This document shows, piece after piece, positions 20,510-28,795 of a DNA stretch of 64,000 nucleotides. The notes beneath the pieces are model-generated. The model did not search any database, had not been told where the DNA came from, and worked only from the letters and a program-made list of their open reading frames with translations. How positions within the stretch are numbered: position 1 is the first letter of the stretch; each line of letters opens with the position of its first letter. A program made the position numbers and the translations under genes. Origin of the DNA: SHVO01 sp964576515 (GTDB lineage Bacteria; Pseudomonadota; Alphaproteobacteria; Rhodospirillales; Rhodospirillaceae); NCBI GenBank assembly GCA_964576515.1, contig CAZNUW010000001.1:124001-188000 (forward strand), read 5' to 3'.

Positions 20510-21433
20510 TTAAGCCGTCCAGATCGCGGCGATGCGCTCGCGCTGCTTGGCGTCGGGCAACGGACCATGTCCCGCCGCGAGGTTCTCAATCATATGCTGC
20601 GGGCGGTTCGTTCCCGGGATGGCCGCCGTGACGGCCGGGTGAGACACCACGAACTTGAGAAGCAACTGCGCGAAACTCGTGGCGCCTAATTCCCGCTTCG
20701 CCCACTCGGGCAAGGCCTGCCCCTGGACCTTCGACAGAAGACGGTTGCGCCCCAACGGGAGCGCGACAAGTACAGCCACACCTTTGTCCGCCGCCGCCGG
20801 GAGGAGCTTCTTCTCGGCCTCGCGGGCGTCGACGGAATACTCAAACTCGACGAAGTCGAGTTGGTCCATCCAGGTCGCGAGCCGGTCCTGTTCGTCGCCG
20901 GTGGAGGACACGCCGATATAGCGGAAACGTCCCTTCTCCTTCTCGGCCTTCAAGGTCGGCAGGTGCGTATCGGTATCCACCATGTTGTGGACGAACATGA
21001 GATCGATCGTGTCGGTGCGCAGGCGCTTGAACGCGGCGCCGACGGCCTGAACGCCGGCATCCTTGCCGCGCTCGGCGAATTTCGTGGCCAGGAAAATCTG
21101 CTTACGGAGGTTGTTTTTCTCCATCACTTCGCCGCTGAAGGATTCAGCGCCGCCCCGGCTGTACATTGCCGCCGTATCGAGAATCTTGCCGCCCTTCGCG
21201 ACGAGTTCCTTGATGACTTGCGCTTTCTGTTCCAACAGCGCGGCGTCGCCGCCAGCGCCGAAATCCTGCGCGGTGCCCAATCCGATGACGGGAAGTTGTT
21301 CCTTGTCTTTGCTCTTGGGGATCGGGCGCGTGACAAGCGCGGTTTGCGCCGCACCGAGACCGCCGGGCATCGCCGCGAGCGCCGCGGCGCCGGCCGCACC
21401 GCCGAGAAACTGTTTGCGCGAAATGCCGTTCAT
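20510..21433 (-). CDS. Exported aldo/keto reductase
   Basis: A 307-residue aldo/keto reductase with a Tat-like leader: NGISRKQFLGGAAGAAALAAMPGG. The leader has R-K rather than twin Arg, so Tat export is likely but not certain. The TIM barrel shows VIGLGTA near the start, DTAAMYSRG (catalytic Asp and Tyr), LATKFAERG (catalytic Lys), DLMFVHNM (His) and AAIPGTNRPQHMIENLAA for NADP binding. The ATG at 21431-21433 has AGGGGGA upstream. Many alphaproteobacterial proteins of this type have the same leader; whether NADP is loaded before Tat export is the family-level explanation. It stands alone, divergent from the protease gene. Confidence 0.85.
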   Translation of the reverse strand: MNGISRKQFLGGAAGAAALAAMPGGLGAAQTALVTRPIPKSKDKEQLPVIGLGTAQDFGAGGDAALLEQKAQVIKELVAKGGKILDTAAMYSRGGAESFSGEVMEKNNLRKQIFLATKFAERGKDAGVQAVGAAFKRLRTDTIDLMFVHNMVDTDTHLPTLKAEKEKGRFRYIGVSSTGDEQDRLATWMDQLDFVEFEYSVDAREAEKKLLPAAADKGVAVLVALPLGRNRLLSKVQGQALPEWAKRELGATSFAQLLLKFVVSHPAVTAAIPGTNRPQHMIENLAAGHGPLPDAKQRERIAAIWTA

Positions 21434-21849
21434 GAGCCGATCCCCCTGCTGTGCGATATGCGGGGGAAGCGTCTGATTTCGGAGCAAACCGTGTCAAGGG
21501 GAAGAACGTAACGCATCTGTGAAAACACAGCGTCGGCGCGTCGTTAAACCCGTTGGAAATCGGAAGGACGAACCCTCGAAAACCCCATGAAATGAAGGCT
21601 TAAATGCTCGTTAGACGAGATTAAATAGCTGTTACCCCGATTGATCGGATCGAGGGGTCCGCTAACATCACCACCAATCCATCGTGTGTCATCCTGAACG
21701 GCCGCGATCGAGGAACGCAGGAAGCAATCGTCGTCAAAGCCACCATCGTCATCGCGCATCGCCGCAGTTCGACGCCGCACTTCGACAATGGACGCTTCAA
21801 GGACAACGGACGCTTCAAGCGTGTCATCCACGAAAGGGTAAAAAGAAAT
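21434..21849. other. Intergenic region upstream of the Do-type protease
   Basis: 416 bp without a convincing gene. It holds a small hairpin (CTCGT/ACGAG near 21608-21620), a partial one near 21637-21660, and a 12-bp direct repeat at 21790-21801 and 21808-21819 close to the degP start. Confidence 0.4.
21790..21819. repeat. Direct repeat GGACGCTTCAAG, two copies 18 bp apart
   Basis: Two exact 12-bp copies (21790-21801 and 21808-21819) within 60 bp of the protease start. The 18-bp period is not a whole number of helical turns. It may be a regulator site or a chance duplication. Confidence 0.4.
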
Positions 21850-23220
21850 ATGAAAACGGTCTCCTCTCGTTTCCTTCCCGCGATGGCTACCGCGATGGCG
21901 CTGGTGTTCGCCGCGCCGGCCGCCGTCGGCATCACGCACGCGCACGCCGCACAGATGGTCCCCATGCGCGACGGCATTCCGACGCTGGCGCCGCTGGTCG
22001 AGAAAGTCATCCCGACGGTCGTGAACGTGCAGGTGAAGGCCAAGGTCAACATGGCCGAAGATCAGCAGATGGATCCGTTCCGCTTCTTCAACCTCCCGCG
22101 CGGTCAGATGCCGCCGCGGGAACGCATGTCCGGCGGCTCGGGTATCATCATCGACTCCGGCAAGGGCTATATCCTGACCAACCATCACGTGATCGCCGAA
22201 GCGGTGGACATCCAGATCACCTTGCACGACCGCCGCCAATTGACCGCCAAGGTCGTGGGCAGCGACGAAGGCACGGACATCGCGCTTCTGCAGGTCGACG
22301 CCAAAGGCCTCGACGCCCTGCCCATCGGCGATTCCAATGAACTGCGCGTGGGCGACTACGTCTTCGCCGTCGGCAGCCCCTTCGGCCTCCAGAAGACCGT
22401 GACCTCCGGCATCGTTTCCGCGCTGGGGCGTTCGGGCGGCGGCATCGAGGAGTATGAAGATTTCATCCAGACCGATGCAGCCATCAATCCGGGCAATTCC
22501 GGCGGGCCGCTGGTCAACCTGAAAGGCGAACTCATCGGCGTGAACACCGCCATCCTCGGACCGGCCGGCGGCAACGTCGGCGTCGGGTTCGCGGTTCCGA
22601 CCTCCATGGTGAAGGGCGTGATCGCCCAGCTTCAGGAATTCGGCGAGGTCCGCCGCGGCCGCATCGGCGTCGCGATCTCGGACATCACGCCTGAAGTCGC
22701 CGCCAACCTCGGCATCGACCGCACCGAAGGCGCGCTGATCGGAAGCGTCGAGAAAGGCACACCCGCCGATCAGGCCGGTTTGCGCGCCGGGGACGTCGCC
22801 ATCGAAATGGACGGCAAGCCGCTGCGCGGCTCGGCCGACCTGCGCAACCGCATCGGCATGCTGACCGTCGGCACCTCGGTCGACCTCACGGTTCTGCGCG
22901 AGGGCCAGAAGCGCAACTTTAAGGTCGCGATCGGCAAGGCGGCGCAGGCGCAACTGGCGAAGCTGCCGGACCGCCAGGCCCTGGAAGGCGCCAGCTTCGC
23001 GGCCACGGGGCGCGGCAACGCCGGCGTACAGATCACGGACATCGCGCAGGGCAGCCCGGCGGAACGCCTCGGGCTCGAGGCCGGCGACGTCATCACCGCC
23101 GTGAACCGTAAACCGGTCAAGAACCTCGAAGAGTTCCAGAGCGCCATGAAAGGGTCTCTGCGTTCGACCGTGCTGCACGTGCAGCGCGGCGACGACAACC
23201 GCGTTTTTGTCGTCCCCTAA
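21850..23220 (+). CDS. degP: Do-family periplasmic serine protease/chaperone (DegP/DegQ type)
   Basis: A 456-residue secreted HtrA protein. A Sec signal peptide (about residues 1-34) is followed by a trypsin-like domain with the triad His113 (NHHVI), Asp143 (GTDIALL) and Ser217 (PGNSGGPL). Two PDZ domains follow (about 265-355 and 375-450; RGRIGV and AGVQITDIAQGSPAERLGLEAGDVI, split here only for reference). It degrades or refolds damaged envelope proteins. AAAGGG lies upstream of the ATG. A strong terminator follows. DegP and DegQ cannot be separated with confidence by eye, so the symbol is approximate. Confidence 0.93.
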   Translation: MKTVSSRFLPAMATAMALVFAAPAAVGITHAHAAQMVPMRDGIPTLAPLVEKVIPTVVNVQVKAKVNMAEDQQMDPFRFFNLPRGQMPPRERMSGGSGIIIDSGKGYILTNHHVIAEAVDIQITLHDRRQLTAKVVGSDEGTDIALLQVDAKGLDALPIGDSNELRVGDYVFAVGSPFGLQKTVTSGIVSALGRSGGGIEEYEDFIQTDAAINPGNSGGPLVNLKGELIGVNTAILGPAGGNVGVGFAVPTSMVKGVIAQLQEFGEVRRGRIGVAISDITPEVAANLGIDRTEGALIGSVEKGTPADQAGLRAGDVAIEMDGKPLRGSADLRNRIGMLTVGTSVDLTVLREGQKRNFKVAIGKAAQAQLAKLPDRQALEGASFAATGRGNAGVQITDIAQGSPAERLGLEAGDVITAVNRKPVKNLEEFQSAMKGSLRSTVLHVQRGDDNRVFVVP

Positions 23221-23243
23221 ATCTTAACGAGACTGTTCGGCAG

Positions 23244-23276
23244 AAAACGGCGCCGCCTTCCGGCGCCGTTTTTTTT
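23244..23276 (+). terminator. Intrinsic terminator of degP
   Basis: A 12-bp perfect stem (AAAACGGCGCCG at 23244-23255 against CGGCGCCGTTTT at 23261-23272) with a 5-nt loop and a run of eight T. It lies about 25 bp after the protease stop. Confidence 0.95.
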
Positions 23277-23360
23277 GGTGAATTCCGGAGTTTTAGGCAT
23301 ACTGCCGCCGGGGGAACGCCCCGGGCCTCATCCCGGGACTCAACAGGGGCCGTCTAAGAT

Positions 23361-25472
23361 ATGCGGATGCCGATGCTGAAGTGGATCAGCGCGCTGACGA
23401 TAGCGGGCCTGATGCTTGCGGGCGCGGCGCGGGCCGACGTCGAGCGCGTCGAAGTCCTGGAGCGCGCGGTTCTGGCGGAAGGCCGGGCCTTCGGCGGGGT
23501 CGGCCCCTATGAGCGTCTGCGCGGACGCCTCTATTTCACCATCGACGCCGCCGCGGCGGACAATCAGGCGGTGACGGACATCCGGCTTGCGCCGCGCGAT
23601 GCGCAGGGCCGTGTGCAATTTTCGACCGACTTCATGGTGCTGCGGCCGGTGGACGGCGGGCGCGCCAATGGGCGCGTCTTGTTCGAGGCCAGCGGGTCCG
23701 GCGGCCCGGCGATGCTGAGCGTCTTCAATGACGCCACCAGCGCCTTGCTGCCCGCGAGCAGCGCGGAAGCCGGCAACGGCTTCCTGATGGACCAGGGTTA
23801 CAGCCTCGTCTGGATCGGCTGGAATTGGGATGTGTCGCCGGGCGACGGCCGCTTGCGCGCGGACCTTCCGATCGCCCTGGAAGGCGGCAAGCCGCTGTTC
23901 GGACGGGTCCTGTCTGAAATCGCGGTGACCCAGCCCGCGACAACGGCCCGGGCGACAGGCGCGCCCCTTTCCATCGGATATGAGCCGGCCCGGCCGGACG
24001 ATCCCGACGCCGTGCTGACGATGCGCGAAACCGCCGCAAGCCCGCGAACGATCGTGCCGCGCGAACGTTGGCACTTCGGGCGGCGGTTCGGCACGCGCGC
24101 GGTCTATGACCCGGCCTTCATCACACTAGAGGGCGGCTTCAAACCCGGCGCGATCTACACCGTGAGTTATACGGCGCGCGGACCGCGGGTCGCGGGCCTG
24201 GGCTTCGCGGCGATCCGCGACGCCCTCTTGTTCTTCCACTTCGAGCGTACGGACCGTTACGGCGCCATCAATCCGCTGCTTGCGAACGGCGGGGAACTGC
24301 CGCGCGCCGTCATCGCATTCGGCCACGGCGAAGGCGCGCGCGCGCTGCAGACCATGCTCTACTTCGGCTTGTCCAGCGACGGGCGCGGACGTCTGGCCTT
24401 CGACGGCGCGTTCCTGAACGTCGCCGGCGCCGCGAAAGGGCCGTTCAATCACCGCTTCGGGCAGGGCGGCCGCGAAGCCGCCCCGGACCTTGGCCTCGAC
24501 TATCCAAACATCTGGTATCCGTTCGCGACGTCGACGCAACCCGACACCCTGACGAACGAGAGCCGCGGCGTCCTCGACCGCCTGACCGAGAGCAACACCA
24601 TCCCGCGCCTGTTCTATGTGAACTCGTCGACCGAATACTGGGCGCAAGCGGCCTCGCTGACCCATACCTCCCTCAACGCGACGGCCGAGACGGGCGCGGA
24701 CCTTGAGCCAAACCCGCGCGCGCGCCTTTACACCATCGCCAGCGGCCAGCAGCGTAGCGGCGCGGCCGGCGAACGGCTGGACCTGGCGCACTGTATCAAT
24801 CCTTTGGATTATCGGCCGGTCCTCCGGTCGCTGCTTTTGCACCTGGACGCCTGGGTCACGCTGCGCACCGAGCCGCCGCCCTCCGAAATCCCAAGAACAG
24901 CGAACGGGTCGCTGGTGCCGGTGGCGAGCTATCTGGAGAAGTATCCAAAAATCCCGGGCACGCGCGTCCCGACCCGCGCCTTTGAACCGGCGCGGCTCGA
25001 CTTCGGCGGCCGCTTCATGAGCAACGGTATTGTCGACACCCTTCCGCCGCGGGCGGGCCGGCCTTACACCGTGTTTGTCCCGCAGGTGGACAACGACGGC
25101 CTTGAGCTGGCCGGAATCCGTATGCCGGCCGTGGCCGTGCCGCTTGGGACGTACGCCGGCTGGAACCCGCAAAATGCCGCCACCGGCGCACCGGACCGCT
25201 TAAGCCGCAGCGAAGGGAGTTTCATCCCCTTCCCCCGCACGGAAGACGACCGCCTTGCCGCAAGCGACCCGCGCCGCTCCATCGCCGAGCGTTACCCGAC
25301 GCGCGACGCCTACACACAAGCCTACGCTGGCGCGGCGCTCGCGCTGGCGGAAAAGGGGTTGATCTTAAGTTCGGACATCAATCCGATGATCGAACGGGCG
25401 AGCGCGTTCTATGACCGGCTGCTGGTGCGCGATCCGAAAGACGCGAGCTGCGGTTATCTCACCGCCCGCTGA
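23361..25472 (+). CDS. Secreted alpha/beta-hydrolase-domain protein lacking the expected nucleophile
   Basis: A 703-residue exported protein with a signal peptide ending near ARA|DVE. The layout fits the long alpha/beta-hydrolase-domain family (PF20091 type): GPYERLRGRLYFTID near the start, VWIGWNWDV, RDALLFFHFE, and C-terminal NDGLELAGIRMP and VPLGTYAGWN. At the elbow where relatives have a GxSxSGR sequence, this protein has FGHGEGAR (residues 320-327), with Gly323 in the serine position. It may be a non-catalytic relative or use another residue. The ATG at 23361 is followed by two more possible in-frame ATGs at 23367 and 23373. It stands alone behind the degP terminator. Function unknown. 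Confidence 0.75.
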   Translation: MRMPMLKWISALTIAGLMLAGAARADVERVEVLERAVLAEGRAFGGVGPYERLRGRLYFTIDAAAADNQAVTDIRLAPRDAQGRVQFSTDFMVLRPVDGGRANGRVLFEASGSGGPAMLSVFNDATSALLPASSAEAGNGFLMDQGYSLVWIGWNWDVSPGDGRLRADLPIALEGGKPLFGRVLSEIAVTQPATTARATGAPLSIGYEPARPDDPDAVLTMRETAASPRTIVPRERWHFGRRFGTRAVYDPAFITLEGGFKPGAIYTVSYTARGPRVAGLGFAAIRDALLFFHFERTDRYGAINPLLANGGELPRAVIAFGHGEGARALQTMLYFGLSSDGRGRLAFDGAFLNVAGAAKGPFNHRFGQGGREAAPDLGLDYPNIWYPFATSTQPDTLTNESRGVLDRLTESNTIPRLFYVNSSTEYWAQAASLTHTSLNATAETGADLEPNPRARLYTIASGQQRSGAAGERLDLAHCINPLDYRPVLRSLLLHLDAWVTLRTEPPPSEIPRTANGSLVPVASYLEKYPKIPGTRVPTRAFEPARLDFGGRFMSNGIVDTLPPRAGRPYTVFVPQVDNDGLELAGIRMPAVAVPLGTYAGWNPQNAATGAPDRLSRSEGSFIPFPRTEDDRLAASDPRRSIAERYPTRDAYTQAYAGAALALAEKGLILSSDINPMIERASAFYDRLLVRDPKDASCGYLTAR

Positions 25473-26804
25473 TTAGAGCGTTTCCTGGAACCTGACGGGC
25501 GCGCCGATGGGCTTGTCGATCAACTGATCGTCGCGCATGACGATGTTGCCGCGCACGATGGTCGCTTTCGGCCAGCCCGTGATCTCCATCCCGTCGAAAG
25601 CCGTCCAGCCCGCCTTGCTCGCGATCCAGTCGTTGGTGATGGTGCGCTTGGCCTTCAGATCGACCACCGTGAAGTCGGCGTCGTAACCGACCGCGATACG
25701 CCCCTTCCCCGCAATGCCGAAGATCCGGGCGGGCCCGGCGCTGGTGAGATCGACCAGGCGCTGCATCGTCAGGCGGCCCTCGGCGACATGATTGAGCATA
25801 AGCGGCAGCAGTGTTTGTACGCCCGTCAAGCCGGAGGGGCTGCGCGGGTACGGACGCGCCTTCTCCTCGCGCGTGTGCGGGGCGTGATCGGATCCGATGC
25901 AATCGACGATCCCATCGCCGATGGCCTTCCATAAGGCGTCGCGATGACGCGCTTCGCGGATCGGCGGATTCATCTGCGCGAGAGTGCCGAGGCGTTGATA
26001 ACAATCGGGAGCCGCGAGAGTCAGATGCTGCGGCAGCACCTCGACCGTCGCGATGTCCTTATGCTGAGCCAGGATCTCCATTTCCTCGGCGGTCGTGACG
26101 TGCAGCACATGGACGCGGCGGCGATGGGCGCGCGCAAGCGCAAGCAGACGTTGCGTACAGCGCACCGCGGTTTCCACATCGCGCCACTCGGGATGCATCG
26201 AAACATCCGCGCCGTCCTTCACGAGCGCGGAACGCTCGGTCAGGCGCATATCGTCCTCGCTGTGCACGGTCACACGGCGGGAGCCCGACTTCAGCACACG
26301 GGCCACGTTCTCATCGTCGGCCACCAAGAGGGTGCCGGTGGACGACCCCATGAACATCTTGATGCCGCAGACGCCCGGGAGACGTTCCAGCATCCCCAAC
26401 TGCTCGGCGTTCTCGGGCGACGCGCCCACATAGAACGCGAAATCCGTCCAAGCGCGGCCGGTAGCGCGCGCGATCTTGTCGTTGATCGCGGCTTCCGTGG
26501 TGGTGGGCGGATCGGTGTTCGGCATCTCAAACAGACACGTCACGCCGCCGAGCACCGCTCCGCGGGTGCCCGATTCCAGGTCTTCTTTGTGCACAGGACC
26601 GGGTTCGCGGAAATGCACCTGTTCGTCGATCACCCCCGGCATGACCGTGAGGCCTTTGACGTCATAACGCGCCGCGGACGACGCCTGGGACAGATCGCCG
26701 ATCGCAACCGTGCGTCCCGCGCGCACACCGACGTCGGCGGAAACCGGGCCGCCGGGCAGCAGGAGCGTTCCACCGGCGATGACGAGATCGAATGTGTCCT
26801 TCAC
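25473..26804 (-). CDS. Dihydroorotase-type amidohydrolase
   Basis: A 443-residue amidohydrolase. Key motifs are GVIDEQVHFREPG, TCLFEMPNTDPPTT, GIKMFMGSSTG (carboxylated-lysine region), VHSEDD, VHVLHVTTAEE and GSDHAPHTREEK. These match dihydroorotase, the third step of pyrimidine synthesis. The usual HxH pair is QVH here, as I recall for the Bacteroidetes-type enzymes, which also share the FMGSSTG motif. I start at GTG 26802-26804 because GAGGA lies 5 nt upstream; an earlier GTG at 26816 would overlap the preceding stop by 4 bp. It is the last gene of a glycosyltransferase operon, an unusual place for pyrC. A hydantoinase-like activity cannot be excluded. Confidence 0.82.
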   Translation of the reverse strand: MKDTFDLVIAGGTLLLPGGPVSADVGVRAGRTVAIGDLSQASSAARYDVKGLTVMPGVIDEQVHFREPGPVHKEDLESGTRGAVLGGVTCLFEMPNTDPPTTTEAAINDKIARATGRAWTDFAFYVGASPENAEQLGMLERLPGVCGIKMFMGSSTGTLLVADDENVARVLKSGSRRVTVHSEDDMRLTERSALVKDGADVSMHPEWRDVETAVRCTQRLLALARAHRRRVHVLHVTTAEEMEILAQHKDIATVEVLPQHLTLAAPDCYQRLGTLAQMNPPIREARHRDALWKAIGDGIVDCIGSDHAPHTREEKARPYPRSPSGLTGVQTLLPLMLNHVAEGRLTMQRLVDLTSAGPARIFGIAGKGRIAVGYDADFTVVDLKAKRTITNDWIASKAGWTAFDGMEITGWPKATIVRGNIVMRDDQLIDKPIGAPVRFQETL

Positions 26805-26812
26805 AGGCGTCC

Positions 26813-27871
26813 TCACGTTGCAGACATCGGAGCCGCAGGCGCGGTCAATGTTTTCAGGAGATCGAGATAACGCGCCGATATCTTTTCCTCGGCGAAAGAC
26901 TCGGCAAAAACCGCAGCGCCGGCGGCGCTGAATTTCTTGGCGAGATCGCCGTCCTGGCAAAGGCGTTTGATGGCTTCGGCCATGCTGATCGCATCGTCGA
27001 CCGGGACAAGAATACCGTTCTCGCCGTTCTTCACGAGAAGCCCCGGCCCCAGACTGTCCGCCGAGATCACGGCCGCGCCGGCGCCCCAGGCTTCAACAAT
27101 GGCTTCGCCACCGTCGTCCTGGCGTACGGGATAGACGAAGGCGTCCGCAACCGCGACGTAGGGCGCAAGATCGTCCTGCCAGCCGAGGAAACGCACGCGC
27201 GGCTTCACGCCTTTCTCATGCGCCTGCGCTTCAAGCGCGGCCCGGTCGGGGCCGTCGCCCGCGATCCACAAATAGTAGCCGGACAGGCGCGCGATGGCGT
27301 CGAGCAGCGTTTCCAGGCCGCACCCTTTGACGAGGCGCAAAGCCGTGACGACGAGACGCGCCGTTGGTGGGGTGTAAAGCGACTTGCGGCTCACCGCCGG
27401 CGACGGCGGACGGTCCGCGCGCGCGAACGGCAACTGCGGGATGACATGCACACGAGTTCCCGGCCACCCCGCGCCGACCGCGATATCCGCGCGCGCCTGT
27501 GTCGGCGCCAGCAAATGATCGCACTTGCCCCACGCCTGATGATCGTAGGACGCGCCGATGCGGCCGACGTGCGCGAAATTCCCTTTTTCGACCAGGGGCG
27601 CGACATCGGGTGTCCAGGAGATCACCACATCCGGTTCAAACCGGCGGATCACACCGTTGATGCGGCGCCGGTCGAGAAAGGCGAAACGGCTTGGGAACTG
27701 CATTTCGATGGTGATGGCGCCCGCCGCGGCGAAACGTTCGGCGCGCCGGGGATTGTCCGCGAGCATCACGCGCTGTTCGGCGCCGTTCTGCTGCAGAAGC
27801 GCCGTGAGGCGTTCGGCCTGTTGTTCGACGCCGCCATGGGGCGCGCCGCTCATGAGGTGGAAGACTTTCAC
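26813..27871 (-). CDS. Glycosyltransferase family 4
   Basis: A 352-residue GT-B glycosyltransferase. The N-terminal Rossmann half starts MKVFHLMSGAPHGGVEQQAERL (glycine loop GAPHGGVE). The C-terminal nucleotide-sugar domain has RLVVTALRLVKGCG, YYLWIAGDGPDR, RVRFLGWQDD and the EAIVEAWGAGAAVISAD segment with the conserved E-x7-E pattern. It would add a sugar to a lipid or surface glycan at the cytoplasmic face. It starts with GTG at 27869-27871, 15 bp after the stop of the GT9 gene. Donor and acceptor are unknown. Confidence 0.88.
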   Translation of the reverse strand: MKVFHLMSGAPHGGVEQQAERLTALLQQNGAEQRVMLADNPRRAERFAAAGAITIEMQFPSRFAFLDRRRINGVIRRFEPDVVISWTPDVAPLVEKGNFAHVGRIGASYDHQAWGKCDHLLAPTQARADIAVGAGWPGTRVHVIPQLPFARADRPPSPAVSRKSLYTPPTARLVVTALRLVKGCGLETLLDAIARLSGYYLWIAGDGPDRAALEAQAHEKGVKPRVRFLGWQDDLAPYVAVADAFVYPVRQDDGGEAIVEAWGAGAAVISADSLGPGLLVKNGENGILVPVDDAISMAEAIKRLCQDGDLAKKFSAAGAAVFAESFAEEKISARYLDLLKTLTAPAAPMSAT

Positions 27872-27886
27872 CTGGACCTCGAACTC

Positions 27887-28795
27887 TTAATCCTGAAGAC
27901 TTTGCACAGGACCGGCGCGATTCCAAGATGCCTCGGCGGCGGCGGCCACGTCCGCCACCGTTAAGCTGGCAATGTCACGGCTTTGCGCTTGCAGGAAACG
28001 GGCGTGCGCGCCGAAGGGCGCGTAGCGGACAGGATCGGACGGCCCAAAAAGCGCAAGAGTCGGCAGCCCCACGGCGGCGGCCAGGTGGCTGAGCCCCGAA
28101 TCATTGCCGATGAACACCGCGCATCGTTTGAAGGCCGCCGCCACCGTCAATAGATCGGACTCGCTAAAGATCTTCAGCGCATCGGGAAACGCCGCGACCA
28201 GCGCCTGCGCCTTGACGTCGTCGCCGGGACCGCCCACGAGCGCGATGCGCCATCCGGCGCGCGCGCCGTCCTTAAGCACCCGCAGGAGGTCCGCGAATTT
28301 TTCCGCCGGCCAGGTTTTTTCCGCCGCCGCCGCGACAGGCGCGACGGCAATCACGGGCGCCCCGTCGGGGATCAGCGCGCGCGCCGCCGATTCGTTCCGC
28401 GCCCCGACATAGAGGTGCGGCGCGGCCGGTTGCGGCAGCGCGAGGACCGAGGACAGGTGCGCGACCCGGTTGACGGCGTCGTTCGCGGGGCCGATCACGC
28501 GGCGTTCGCGCGCGCGCAAAAACACTGAAATGAACGAACGCCGCAGGTCGACGACGAGATCCCATCGCGTCCCGCGCACCTCGCGCCATAAATCCCACCA
28601 ATGGAGATCGAAGCGGCGCTTCTTCATGGGAATGACGCGCGCAAGGCGCGGCACCGCGGCGAACAGCGACTGCGGAAGCCGTCCGCAGACGATCGTAAAA
28701 CTTGCTGCGGGGTATGTGTCGACCAAATGACGAAGGACGCCCGACGACAGAATGGCATCGCCGATTCGCGTATTGGTGATGAAAAGGATGTTCAC
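27887..28795 (-). CDS. Glycosyltransferase family 9 (heptosyltransferase-like)
   Basis: A 302-residue GT9 protein, the family of LPS heptosyltransferases. It starts MNILFITNTRIGDAILSSGVL-like (first codon GTG) with the family's R.GD.IL.S motif, and has VDLRRSFISVFLRAR, VAPVAAAAEKTWPAEKFA and the diagnostic FIGNDSGLSHLAAAVGLPT with LFGPSDP. The GTG at 28793-28795 overlaps the preceding gene's TGA as GTGA. The longer open frame upstream is out of context and overlaps that gene. It likely builds lipopolysaccharide core or another surface glycan. Confidence 0.9.
   Translation of the reverse strand: MNILFITNTRIGDAILSSGVLRHLVDTYPAASFTIVCGRLPQSLFAAVPRLARVIPMKKRRFDLHWWDLWREVRGTRWDLVVDLRRSFISVFLRARERRVIGPANDAVNRVAHLSSVLALPQPAAPHLYVGARNESAARALIPDGAPVIAVAPVAAAAEKTWPAEKFADLLRVLKDGARAGWRIALVGGPGDDVKAQALVAAFPDALKIFSESDLLTVAAAFKRCAVFIGNDSGLSHLAAAVGLPTLALFGPSDPVRYAPFGAHARFLQAQSRDIASLTVADVAAAAEASWNRAGPVQSLQD

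Noticed and set aside
21544..23178. 544-residue open frame on the minus strand
   Set aside because: Antisense to the Do protease, whose catalytic triad and PDZ domains are clear.
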